Part shown: piece after piece, positions 1 to 7,542 of the stretch
How the letters are laid out: each line of letters opens with the position of its first letter
How positions within the stretch are numbered: position 1 is the stretch's first letter
Origin: Bacteroidota bacterium
Lineage (GTDB): Bacteria > Pseudomonadota > Alphaproteobacteria > Puniceispirillales > Puniceispirillaceae
Reading direction: 5' to 3'
Length of the DNA: 9,435 bases
Assembly: GCA_009936825.1 (NCBI GenBank)
Contig: JAACDV010000008.1
Span: forward strand, 1 to 9,435
Program-made: the position numbers and the translations under genes
Notes under the pieces: generated by a model
Database searches by the model: none
What the model was told of the DNA's origin: nothing
What the model saw: the letters and a program-made list of their open reading frames with translations, nothing else

Positions 1-33
1 CAAGTATCGGGCAAGTATCAGGCAAATATCCGG
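1..33. repeat. Three tandem copies of a degenerate 11-bp unit
   Basis: Bases 1-11, 12-22 and 23-33 read CAAGTATCGGG, CAAGTATCAGG and CAAATATCCGG, an 11-base unit repeated three times with a few substitutions. The array starts at the window edge, so more copies may lie to the left. The unit is close to one helical turn, which would put copies on the same DNA face. Two forward frames are open through it, to stops at 59-61 and 103-105, so it could also lie in the tail of a gene cut by the edge. No function is claimed. Confidence 0.5.
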
Positions 34-134
34 AGAGGCTATAGGCCGTTATGCGCGATGATGATTGCCTCACCGCATTTCCGGCAAATTGATTTTACAA
101 TTTAGCTTTAGGAATTTGAGGAAATACCCCCGCC

Positions 135-173
135 GCAAATTTGTCGTATATTAGTAGCAAATTTATCGTATAT
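135..173. repeat. Two 17-bp direct repeats with 22-bp period upstream of the acyltransferase gene
   Basis: GCAAATTTGTCGTATAT (135-151) and GCAAATTTATCGTATAT (157-173) differ at one base and are offset by 22 bases, about two helical turns. The second copy ends 44 bases before the acyltransferase start. A weak promoter-like pair, TTGTCG at 141-146 and TATCGT at 164-169 with a 17-base spacer, falls one element in each copy. The repeat is seen directly. A role as a tandem protein-binding site or promoter is inference. The rest of 34-217 shows only A/T-rich sequence and a small inverted repeat at 86-103. Confidence 0.6.
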
Positions 174-217
174 CTGTATTTGATTGTTTTAAGTAAAAAT
201 GGCGCGGGCCTATTGCG

Positions 218-1033
218 ATGCAGACCAACATTTCCCATCCTATCTTTTCGTTCGCCGATGCTGAGATGGGGCCAGTCTCAAACGGCATTATCCGCGGTAT
301 CGAACGGCTCAGTGGACAACCCAAAATTCGCAAGCTGTATTTTGATTATGTCGAAGAGGGGCTGCCGCATGCCAATTTCTGGTCAGATGCGCTGGACCGG
401 TTGAACATCAAAATTGATCTTAGCCGCGATATATCTGCCTCAATTCCGAAAAGCGGCTCAACGCTGATTGTTGCAAACCATCCTTACGGAGTGATTGATG
501 GATTGGTGCTTTGTGCATTAGTGGCTGAAATACGCTCGGATTATAAGATCATTACACACCGGGTTCTGAAACAGGCACCCGCGACAATGGACAAGATTTT
601 ACCGATTGATTTTGACGAGACCGAGGCCGCACTAGCGACAAACATTGAAACGCGCCAGCAAGCCGCCGCCTATCTAAGGGAAGGTGGCGCGGTGATCATT
701 TTTCCTGCTGGAGCTATTTCAGTTGCCCCTAAATTAGTTGGCGATGCATATGACAAGGAATGGAAAACTTATGCTGCCAAGCTGGCCTTGCAGCCTAACA
801 CTGTGACGGTCCCTTTCCTTTTTGACGGTAAGCATTCCTTTCTCTTTCAGGCCGCTCGCAAAATCAGCCTGACGCTTGGCTATTCGCTGATGTTTCGTGA
901 AATTTGTAAATTGATGGGTACCACCGTTTCATTGACGATGCGCCCGCAGGTTCACGCCAATGATCTAAAGGCACTTGGCGATCGTAAACTGGTGACAAAA
1001 TATTTGCGCGACCATACATATGGTCTACTTTAG
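218..1033 (+). CDS. PlsC-like lysophospholipid acyltransferase family protein
   Basis: Predicted 271-residue glycerolipid acyltransferase of the PlsC/LPLAT superfamily, which moves an acyl group from acyl-CoA or acyl-ACP onto a lysophospholipid or similar acceptor at the cytoplasmic membrane. The catalytic block is VANHPYGVIDG at residues 85-95, with N87, H88 and D94. The NHPxGxxDG spacing has five residues between His and Asp rather than the four of classic PlsC, as in the branch that includes hemolysin-like and OlsB-like proteins. The second block, IIFPAGAIS at 160-168, matches the FPEG/FPAG acceptor-binding motif. No strong signal peptide is visible. An in-frame TAA at 194-196 leaves ATG 218 as the only sensible start, although no good Shine-Dalgarno sequence precedes it. 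The gene converges on tag with a 7-base gap. Acceptor specificity cannot be told from sequence; ornithine-lipid or phosphatidic acid synthesis are both possible. Confidence 0.85.
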   Translation: MQTNISHPIFSFADAEMGPVSNGIIRGIERLSGQPKIRKLYFDYVEEGLPHANFWSDALDRLNIKIDLSRDISASIPKSGSTLIVANHPYGVIDGLVLCALVAEIRSDYKIITHRVLKQAPATMDKILPIDFDETEAALATNIETRQQAAAYLREGGAVIIFPAGAISVAPKLVGDAYDKEWKTYAAKLALQPNTVTVPFLFDGKHSFLFQAARKISLTLGYSLMFREICKLMGTTVSLTMRPQVHANDLKALGDRKLVTKYLRDHTYGLL

Positions 1034-1040
1034 GGCGTCT

Positions 1041-1667
1041 TTATTTGGGGATGGCCTCTGAGTCGCTGAGGCGTCGGGCGGGCTGATCATGGCACCAGCA
1101 ACCGGCAACATGATCATTCACCATCCCGATGCCCTGCATAAATGCATAAATGATAGTCGTGCCAACAAAGCTGAGACCGCGGCGGCGCAAATCCTTTGAC
1201 AACTGGTCACTGAGGGCAGTTGAAGCCGGTATTGCCGACATATCGGCAAACTGGTTTATCACCGGCTGGCCGTCCACAAACCCCCATAGATAATCTGCAA
1301 ACCTGCCAAATTCAGACTGAATGGCCAGAATAGCATTGGCATTTGTGCGGGTGCTATAGATTTTCAACCTATTGCGAACGATGCCGGGATCACTGCGCAG
1401 CGCCTCCAGCGCATCATCCGTCATGCTGGCAACCCTATGCAGATCAAAATCATGAAACGCAGCCCTGTATCCGGCGCGTTTTCGAAGAACCACATCCCAG
1501 CTCAGCCCGGCCTGCGCCCCCTCTAACGTCAGCATTTCAAAAAGATGCCGGTCATCATGGACCGGTATACCCCATTCATTATCGTGATACTCTGCCATAA
1601 TTTCCTGACCGGGTCGGTTGCCGAAACAACGTGGTTTGCCGTCGGGGGATGTTAAAGTCTCTGACAT
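1041..1667 (-). CDS. tag: DNA-3-methyladenine glycosylase I
   Basis: Base-excision repair enzyme of 208 residues that removes 3-methyladenine from alkylated DNA, leaving an abasic site. The family signature is clear: YHDNEWGIP at 27-35, LFEMLTLEGAQAGLSW at 42-57 and GLSFVGTTIIYAFMQGIGMVNDH at 164-186. By alignment from memory with E. coli Tag, the zinc ligands are C14, H28, H186 and C190, and the active-site acid is E49 (E38 in E. coli). W32 and W57 match base-stacking residues W21 and W46. Two other E. coli aromatics, W6 and Y13, appear to be replaced (G16/N17 and M24). AGGAG at 1676-1680 lies eight bases before the ATG and supports this start. It lies 40 bases downstream of the TauE/SafE permease gene on the same strand and may be co-transcribed. 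The C-terminal tail after residue 195 is not conserved family sequence. Confidence 0.95.
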   Translation of the reverse strand: MSETLTSPDGKPRCFGNRPGQEIMAEYHDNEWGIPVHDDRHLFEMLTLEGAQAGLSWDVVLRKRAGYRAAFHDFDLHRVASMTDDALEALRSDPGIVRNRLKIYSTRTNANAILAIQSEFGRFADYLWGFVDGQPVINQFADMSAIPASTALSDQLSKDLRRRGLSFVGTTIIYAFMQGIGMVNDHVAGCWCHDQPARRLSDSEAIPK

Positions 1668-1707
1668 GGTTTTGGCTCCTGCTCAACGCCTCTTATTTTG
1701 GGCAAGT

Positions 1708-2445
1708 CTACCCAATCAGCGGGCGAATTAATAATGACACTCCCGAGAGCAGCATTAAAATTATCAGCAACCGACGATAGGATTTGTCGCTGGTTCGCCG
1801 GAATAGCCATAGCCCGATAACGGCACCAACCACGCTTGTCGGCAGGGCAACGATTAGCCCCGCCATCACCTGCGCGTTAAATCCCCCGCCAACCCCTACC
1901 AATACCGTTGCCAGCGCCAAAACCGTCATATTATAGGGTTGCAACACGCCGCGTTGTTCGGCCTTTGGCCATGATCGTAGCGCCACCCACATCGACGGCA
2001 ATGCTCCTGAAAGACCTCCTAACACTCCCAATACGCCGCCAAGGAAACCGATCCCCATTTCTACCTTAAACCAGTTTCCGGTGATGGCGGGAAGCGTCCT
2101 ACCCGCCAGAAAGTAAATCCCGTAAATCAGCATTATCACGCCAATCAAAACCGTCAGCGTCGTTGCATCAACCCGGTCAAGAACAACAAATCCGAGCGCT
2201 AATCCCGGAAACGCCGGAAGAAGAAACCGCAAGACGCGGCGGGGGAAAATACTGCGCCGAATATGCCACAGCCCGGGAATACCAACGAAGAGCGAGCAGA
2301 CAAGAATGACCGCAACGGCCTCTTGTGGGGGCATTACCTGCAAAACCCAGCCAAGTGCGAACAACGCCGTGCCAAATCCGGCAAATCCGTTGACGAAGCC
2401 GCCACTGAGCCCAGCCGCTACCAAACAGAAAAATACAACATCCAT
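1708..2445 (-). CDS. TauE/SafE family sulfite exporter-like permease
   Basis: Integral membrane protein of 245 residues from the TauE/SafE (formerly DUF81) family, whose members export or import small anions such as sulfite, sulfoacetate or other organic acids. It shows about eight hydrophobic segments in two halves. The first half opens with the glycine-rich GGFVNGFAGFGTALF at 15-29. The second carries the repeat-like GFLGGVLGVLGGLSGALP near 133-150, followed by SWPKAEQRGVLQPYN near 158-172, a loop typical of the family. An in-frame TGA lies two codons upstream, so ATG 2445 is the start; no strong ribosome-binding site is seen. An 8-base direct repeat, AGATTTTC at 2451-2458 and 2466-2473, lies just upstream. 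It is divergent from the amidohydrolase gene and precedes tag. The substrate cannot be inferred, since no sulfur or taurine genes are nearby. Confidence 0.88.
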   Translation of the reverse strand: MDVVFFCLVAAGLSGGFVNGFAGFGTALFALGWVLQVMPPQEAVAVILVCSLFVGIPGLWHIRRSIFPRRVLRFLLPAFPGLALGFVVLDRVDATTLTVLIGVIMLIYGIYFLAGRTLPAITGNWFKVEMGIGFLGGVLGVLGGLSGALPSMWVALRSWPKAEQRGVLQPYNMTVLALATVLVGVGGGFNAQVMAGLIVALPTSVVGAVIGLWLFRRTSDKSYRRLLIILMLLSGVSLLIRPLIG

Positions 2446-2660
2446 AAATCAGATTTTCATCCTGTAGATTTTCCTTGATCAGGTTTTAGCGGGAATGGAC
2501 TGATCCTCTTTGCGGACCACACTGTAGCATAAAAAAACATAACGGCAGCAGGATGGGCTTGCCCGCCTCTAGGAAAGGCGGCACGATTACCAAACACAAA
2601 AAGGCAGAGGTCCAGCGTTAGCCCGAGAAGGCAAAACAAGCGGTTCTCCCCGACATAGAT
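2446..2660. other. Divergent intergenic region, no confident control element
   Basis: This 215-base gap separates the minus-strand permease from the plus-strand amidohydrolase and must hold both promoters if each gene has its own. A 6-bp stem with a 7-base loop (CCGCCT 2563-2568, AGGCGG 2576-2581) lies upstream of the amidohydrolase but has no T-run, so it does not look like a terminator. No promoter pair with good hexamers and spacing was found on either strand. Confidence 0.5.
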
Positions 2661-3863
2661 ATGACCAAAACAGATATGATCAAAACAAAAATTATAGAGC
2701 CCAAACTGATTGCAGCGATGACCGATTGGCGCCGCGATTTTCACCAGCATCCCGAGCTGGGGTTTTCCGAGCATCGTACTTCAGCGCGCGTTGCCGAACT
2801 CCTGCAATCCTTTGGCCTTGAAGTATACCGGGACATTGGCCGCACCGGCGTTGTGGGGGTATTACAGCGCGGTAACGCAGGCAGCAGCATAGGTTTTCGG
2901 GCCGATATGGACGCGCTGCCCATCCACGAGAAAGCTGAGCCCGCCTATCGATCACAAAATGACGGGGTGATGCATGCTTGCGGGCATGATGGTCACACTG
3001 CGATGCTGCTTGGCGCGGCAAAACATCTTGCCGAAAAGGGTGAATTCATGGGCCGCGTGATTTTCATTTTTCAGCCGAATGAAGAGCATGGCCTCGGTGC
3101 AAAAGCAATGATCGATGATGGGCTATTCACAAGATTTGACCCTGACATGGTGTTTGCCATGCACAATCTTCCCGGAATGCCGGCTGGCCATTTTGCCACA
3201 AGGCCCGGGCCGATTACCGCCAGTGAGAGCCTGTTCGAGATTACCATCAATGCGCGCGGCGGTCATGCCGCCCTACCGCATATGGGAGACGATGCCATTC
3301 TGGTGGGGGCGCAATTGGTGGGCGCACTGCAATCCATTGTCGCGCGGAAACTCGATCCGACTCGAAATGGCGTTGTGTCAATAACCGAATTTATAACCGA
3401 TGGCGGACGCAATATTCTGTCCGGAAAAGCTGTTCTAAAAGGCGATGCGCGGGCGCTGAACGCTGATACGAACGTCGCCATCGAAGCACAGATGCGGCAA
3501 ATTTCCGCGGGTATTGCGGCGGCGCATGATGTCGCTATCAACGTTGAATATGACACTGTGTTTCCATCAATGCAGAATGATGCAGGCGCAACCAATATTG
3601 CCACGGCAGCGGCGCAAAGTGTGCGTGACAATTATCAGGAGAACCCGCCAATTTTGGTAGATGATAGCTGTGACCCAAAATTGTTTTCAGAGGATTTTGC
3701 TCATATGGCGCGCGAAATACCGGCATGTTTCATGCTGATCGGTAACGGTACAAAAGGCGCATCGGCGCGCCCGCTTCATGCCCATGACTATGATTTCAAC
3801 GATGATATTCTAGGAGTTGGAGCCGCCTATATATCGGCCCTCGCAGAAAAGTTTCTGCCTTAA
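2661..3863 (+). CDS. M20 family metallo-amidohydrolase (N-acyl amino acid / hippurate hydrolase type)
   Basis: Cytoplasmic zinc- or manganese-dependent amidohydrolase of 400 residues, in the M20D group with hippurate hydrolase, N-acetyl-amino-acid deacylases and plant IAA-amino acid hydrolases. The family start WRRDFHQHPELGFSEHRTS is at 23-41. Metal-centre motifs are GFRADMDALPI (78-88), MHACGHDGHT (104-113, with C107 and H109), FQPNEE (137-142, with E141 as likely base and E142 as ligand), MHNLP (167-171, H168) and LHAHDYDFND (372-381, H373). The dimerisation domain spans roughly 185-295 and begins with the ARGGHAALPH region. Length is normal for the family. Start choice is uncertain: ATG 2661 and ATG 2676 are both in frame before the conserved region and neither has a good Shine-Dalgarno. 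The gene stands alone on its strand and converges on pccA with a 7-base gap. Exact substrate is unknown; N-acyl amino acids are the safest guess. Confidence 0.92.
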   Translation: MTKTDMIKTKIIEPKLIAAMTDWRRDFHQHPELGFSEHRTSARVAELLQSFGLEVYRDIGRTGVVGVLQRGNAGSSIGFRADMDALPIHEKAEPAYRSQNDGVMHACGHDGHTAMLLGAAKHLAEKGEFMGRVIFIFQPNEEHGLGAKAMIDDGLFTRFDPDMVFAMHNLPGMPAGHFATRPGPITASESLFEITINARGGHAALPHMGDDAILVGAQLVGALQSIVARKLDPTRNGVVSITEFITDGGRNILSGKAVLKGDARALNADTNVAIEAQMRQISAGIAAAHDVAINVEYDTVFPSMQNDAGATNIATAAAQSVRDNYQENPPILVDDSCDPKLFSEDFAHMAREIPACFMLIGNGTKGASARPLHAHDYDFNDDILGVGAAYISALAEKFLP

Positions 3864-3870
3864 ATTGACT

Positions 3871-5847
3871 CTAATCTTCGATCAGATTGAGCGCCATTAT
3901 CAAATCATCAACATTCAGATTATCGCCGACGGCAACCGCAATCTCGCGAACAATGCCCCGCGCCTCGGAATTAAGGATGTTCTCCATCTTCATCGCCTCG
4001 ATAATGGCGACATCCTGACCCTTTTGAACTTCGTCTCCCGGGGCCACCAATAGCCGTGTGATTTGGCCTGGCATCGGCGCACAAATTTCATCAGCACCAG
4101 CACCTTCAGCCGGCGGCGGCATCAAGTCCAGCATTGGCGCAAAGCGGGCCGGTAGCACTGTCAAATCCAGACGCGATGATCCCCAACTCAACGCAATCTT
4201 ATGGCCGTGATGGCGAATTTGCACCGCCATCGGCACCTCATTAATGGTGCCATCAAAAAGATGAACAGGAACTCGCAATCGCCCCGACAAGGCAAAGTTG
4301 CTGCCGTCAACACCAATATTGGCCGAGATTTGCTCCAACCGATCAATGCGCACTTCGGCTCTGGTGCCAGTCTGGTCAATCACCACAAAATTGCGGTCCG
4401 GACTGCCTAAATGACGTTCATCCATTTGCAACGCCACAATCGCAACCCCTAGCGCAATCAAGGCATTGCGTTCGTCCGTTTGGAGTGGAGGGCCAGCAAC
4501 AAAATCACCCTCAAATTCGGTTTCGATAAAGCCGGTGGTCAGAACACCGCTGCGAAAGGCGTCATTTTCCAGAACCGCCGACAGGAACTGTCGGTTGCTG
4601 GCAATTCCGTCAATTTCGTAGTGATCAAGAGCCAGATGAAGCCGGTCAATCGCGGCATCGCGGGTTGGGGCATGCACTGCCAGCTTGGCGATCATGGGAT
4701 CATAAAACATCGAAATTTCGCCGCCTTCATCAACACCGGAATCAACACGCACCCCGTCGCCTTCAGGCTCACGGTAACGGATTAACTGGCCGATTGACGG
4801 CAGAAATCCGCGCGCTGGATCTTCGGCATAAACGCGCGCTTCGATAGCCCAGCCATTCGCGGTGATATCTTCTTGTGTTAAGCCCAGCTTTTCTCCTGCA
4901 GCTATGCGGATCATTTTTTCAACAAGGTCCAGACCATAAACCAGCTCGGTAACGGGGTGTTCAACCTGCAAGCGTGTGTTCATCTCAAGGAAATAAAAAT
5001 CCTGATCCGCGCCAACAATAAATTCGACCGTTCCTGCAGACCGGTAATTAACAGCGCGTGCCAGCTCGACAGCCTGCGCCCCCATCGCGGCTCTGGTTTC
5101 TGGCGAGATAAACGGGCTTGGCGCCTCTTCGACTACCTTTTGGTGACGGCGCTGAATTGAGCATTCACGTTCGCCAACATAAACAATGTTGCCATGCTGA
5201 TCGGCCAGAAGCTGAATTTCGATATGACGCGGTTGCACAACGAATTTCTCGATAAAAACGCGCGAATCCCCAAAGGCTGTTTGCGCCTCAGCCATCGCGG
5301 CACGCATTCCATCGGCAAGATTACCGGCGCTGTCGATAACGCGCATCCCCTTGCCGCCGCCACCAGCCGACGCCTTCACCATCACCGGATAGCCAATTTC
5401 AGCCGCCGCTTTTTGCGCGACATCAATGTCCGTCACCTCACCCGGGGTCCCCGGAACGATCGATACACCTGATTTTTGCGCCAGTATTTTAGATTCGATC
5501 TTGTCACCCATGACGCGAATTGCAGCGGCATCCGGCCCAATAAATACCAGGCCGGCTTCTTCAACCATTGCTACAAATTCGGCATTTTCAGACAGAAATC
5601 CAAAACCCGGATGAATGGCCTGGGCGCCACTTTTCTGGGCGGCTTCAATAATCAGCTCGCCCCGAAGATAGCTCTCCCCCGAAGCAGATGCACCGATATG
5701 AATCGCCTCCTCTGCCATTAGAACATGCGGCGTCCCTGCATCAGCATCCGAATAGACAGCCACCGTCGCAATACCCATTCGCTGAGCGGTACGCATAATC
5801 CGGCAAGCAATTTCACCGCGGTTGGCAATCAATATGTTATGGAACAT
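3871..5847 (-). CDS. pccA: Propionyl-CoA carboxylase alpha subunit (biotin carboxylase plus biotin carrier)
   Basis: ATP-dependent biotin carboxylase fused to its carrier, 658 residues from the start preferred here. Numbered from that Met, the biotin carboxylase N-domain begins with ILIANRGEIACRI at residues 5-17. The ATP-grasp domain holds K116, K158, the glycine-rich AGGGGKG at 161-167, H208, H235, K237, E275, E288 and R292, with R338 beyond it, all matching the E. coli AccC catalytic set. A BT linker domain follows. The C-terminal carrier domain has the biotinylation site EAMKMEN with K620, 39th residue from the end. An upstream ATG at 5853 adds two residues, but the Shine-Dalgarno is only one base from it and seven from ATG 5847, and family members usually begin MFxxILIANRGEIA. 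It lies 55 bases downstream of pccB and is surely co-transcribed. A 3-methylcrotonyl- or acetyl-CoA carboxylase subunit is the alternative; the PccB partner favours propionyl-CoA. Confidence 0.93.
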   Translation of the reverse strand: MFHNILIANRGEIACRIMRTAQRMGIATVAVYSDADAGTPHVLMAEEAIHIGASASGESYLRGELIIEAAQKSGAQAIHPGFGFLSENAEFVAMVEEAGLVFIGPDAAAIRVMGDKIESKILAQKSGVSIVPGTPGEVTDIDVAQKAAAEIGYPVMVKASAGGGGKGMRVIDSAGNLADGMRAAMAEAQTAFGDSRVFIEKFVVQPRHIEIQLLADQHGNIVYVGERECSIQRRHQKVVEEAPSPFISPETRAAMGAQAVELARAVNYRSAGTVEFIVGADQDFYFLEMNTRLQVEHPVTELVYGLDLVEKMIRIAAGEKLGLTQEDITANGWAIEARVYAEDPARGFLPSIGQLIRYREPEGDGVRVDSGVDEGGEISMFYDPMIAKLAVHAPTRDAAIDRLHLALDHYEIDGIASNRQFLSAVLENDAFRSGVLTTGFIETEFEGDFVAGPPLQTDERNALIALGVAIVALQMDERHLGSPDRNFVVIDQTGTRAEVRIDRLEQISANIGVDGSNFALSGRLRVPVHLFDGTINEVPMAVQIRHHGHKIALSWGSSRLDLTVLPARFAPMLDLMPPPAEGAGADEICAPMPGQITRLLVAPGDEVQKGQDVAIIEAMKMENILNSEARGIVREIAVAVGDNLNVDDLIMALNLIED

Positions 5848-5854
5848 TTGCATC

Positions 5855-5860
5855 CCTTCT
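5855..5860 (-). promoter_or_regulatory. Ribosome-binding site deciding the pccA start
   Basis: The minus strand reads AGAAGG here. It is seven bases from ATG 5847 but only one base from ATG 5853, so normal spacing selects the downstream ATG. Confidence 0.65.
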
Positions 5861-5902
5861 TACCCCGTATTGGGGCTATCAAATCACCTAACAGATGCGG
5901 TT

Positions 5903-7435
5903 TCATAGCGGCAAATTATCATGCTTCCGCGGGGGATTTTCCAGCTGTTTGTCTGCCAGCATAGCCAGCGCGCGAGCAATCCGTCTTCGAGAATTTCGCG
6001 GCATAATGATATCATCAATATAGCCCCGACCTGCGGCAACAAACGGGTTGGCAAATTTCTCGCGATACTCATTTGTTTTAGCGGCCAGCTTTTCCGGGTC
6101 GTTTGCATCTTCACGGAAAATAATGCGCGCGGCACCTTCGGGCCCCATCACCGCGATTTCGGCGCTTGGCCAAGCGTAATTTACATCACCACGCAGATGT
6201 TTGGACGCCATCACATCATACGCACCGCCATAGGCTTTACGCGTGATGAGCGTAACTTTTGGAACCGTCGCCTCGGCATAGGCAAAAAGCAGCTTGGCCC
6301 CATTGGTGATAATTCCGCCGGTTTCCTGCGCCAGTCCGGGCATGAATCCCGGAACATCAACCAGCGTTACCAGCGGAATGTTAAAGGCGTCACAAAAGCG
6401 CACAAAGCGGGCCGCCTTACGCGATGCATTAATGTCCAGACACCCTGCCAGCACCATTGGCTGGTTGCCAACAATACCGACTGTGCGCCCATCAATCCGG
6501 CCAAACCCGACAATAATATTTGCCGCATAGTTTTTATAAATTTCAAAAAACTCGCCATTATCCAAAATCTGCAAAACCACCTGATGCATGTTGTAAGGCA
6601 TGGTGGTGTTGTCTGGAATAATTGCATCCAGAACTGGTGAAGCTCGGTCAATCGGATCATGACACGCCACTACCGGCGCATCTTCGCGATTTGACAGTGG
6701 CAGATAGCTCATCAGGGCGCGCGTCTGGATCAGCATTTCAACATCATTCGGGGATGATCCATGAGCAACACCGGACTGGCGGCTGTGCATTTTTGCGCCA
6801 CCAAGTTCTTCAGCGGTTAACTCTTCATGGGTGACAGTTTTTACAACGTCGGGTCCGGTGACGAACATATAGCTCGATCCCTCGACCATAAAAATGAAAT
6901 CAGTTATTGCTGGCGAATATACCGCCCCGCCAGCGCACGGCCCCATGATCAAGGATATCTGCGGGATAACCCCTGACGCCAGAACATTGCGCTGGAAAAC
7001 TTCAGCATAACCGCCAAGCGAGGCAACGCCCTCTTGAATTCGCGCACCACCAGAATCATTCAACCCGATCAGCGGTATCCCGGTCTTGATTGCCTGATCC
7101 ATGATTTTACAGATTTTCGCCGCGTGGGTTTCGGACAACGAGCCGCCGAGTACGGTGAAATCCTGCGAATAGACGAACATTGGTCGCCCTGCGATCGTTC
7201 CATAACCGGTGATCACCCCATCGCCCGGCACCTTTTCAGTCTCCATTCCGAAATCATGACACCGATGCTCAACAAACATATCCCATTCTTCAAAGGACCC
7301 CTCGTCAAGCAGCAGCAGGATCCGCTCACGCGCGGTCAGCTTTCCTTTACTATGTTGGGTGTCAATCCGTCGCTGACCGCCGCCCAACCGGGCTTTGGCG
7401 CGCTTTGTCTCAAGCTCGGCAAGGATATCAGTCAT
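5903..7435 (-). CDS. pccB: Propionyl-CoA carboxylase beta subunit (carboxyltransferase)
   Basis: Carboxyltransferase subunit of 510 residues that moves CO2 from carboxybiotin on PccA to propionyl-CoA, giving methylmalonyl-CoA; the two form a large hexamer-based cytoplasmic complex. Two crotonase-like halves are visible. The N-half carries the acyl-CoA side [12 protein letters not shown] at 126-137 and [13 protein letters not shown] at 164-176. The C-half carries [12 protein letters not shown] at 360-371 and [18 protein letters not shown] at 400-417. D407 in GGAYDVM corresponds, from memory, to the residue (D422 in Streptomyces coelicolor PccB) that favours propionyl- over acetyl-CoA, which supports this name over AccD or MccB. 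AGGAA about nine bases upstream supports ATG 7435. A promoter candidate sits at 7484-7511. The gene leads pccBA and follows tetR on the same strand after a 107-base gap. Length and motifs are normal. Confidence 0.95.
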   Translation of the reverse strand: MTDILAELETKRAKARLGGGQRRIDTQHSKGKLTARERILLLLDEGSFEEWDMFVEHRCHDFGMETEKVPGDGVITGYGTIAGRPMFVYSQDFTVLGGSLSETHAAKICKIMDQAIKTGIPLIGLNDSGGARIQEGVASLGGYAEVFQRNVLASGVIPQISLIMGPCAGGAVYSPAITDFIFMVEGSSYMFVTGPDVVKTVTHEELTAEELGGAKMHSRQSGVAHGSSPNDVEMLIQTRALMSYLPLSNREDAPVVACHDPIDRASPVLDAIIPDNTTMPYNMHQVVLQILDNGEFFEIYKNYAANIIVGFGRIDGRTVGIVGNQPMVLAGCLDINASRKAARFVRFCDAFNIPLVTLVDVPGFMPGLAQETGGIITNGAKLLFAYAEATVPKVTLITRKAYGGAYDVMASKHLRGDVNYAWPSAEIAVMGPEGAARIIFREDANDPEKLAAKTNEYREKFANPFVAAGRGYIDDIIMPRNSRRRIARALAMLADKQLENPPRKHDNLPL

Positions 7436-7483
7436 GAGGGGTTCCTGATATGTTGAAAAAAAAGGCTATCTACCAGAACAACG

Positions 7484-7511
7484 ACTTTATCGAAAAGAGT
7501 CCCGCGGTCAA
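7484..7511 (-). promoter_or_regulatory. Candidate sigma-70-type promoter for pccBA
   Basis: On the minus strand TTGACC (7506-7511) and TAAAGT (7484-7489) are separated by 16 bases and lie about 50 bases before the pccB start. They match the consensus hexamers at five and four of six positions. No TAAAC-N4-GTTTA operator overlaps it. Placement is by eye only. Confidence 0.4.
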
Positions 7512-7542
7512 ACCCTTTCCGCCAGACGTTCAAAAGCCACGG

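Noticed and set aside
86..103. AAATTG/CAATTT inverted repeat
   Set aside because: Six-base A/T arms with a six-base loop are expected by chance in this A/T-rich leader.
141..404. 87-codon plus-strand open frame overlapping the acyltransferase start
   Set aside because: It runs in another frame over the conserved acyltransferase gene and has low-complexity, unrecognisable sequence.
2451..2473. AGATTTTC direct repeat with 15-base period before the permease gene
   Set aside because: Only 8 bases long in A/T-rich sequence, and the period is not a whole number of helical turns; mentioned with the gene but not called a site.
2563..2581. CCGCCT/AGGCGG hairpin upstream of the amidohydrolase
   Set aside because: Six-base stem with no T-run and no upstream gene to terminate on either strand; could be chance.
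5921..6640. 239-codon plus-strand open frame inside pccB
   Set aside because: It lies fully antisense to a strongly conserved carboxyltransferase and its residues show no family pattern; it is a shadow of pccB codon bias.
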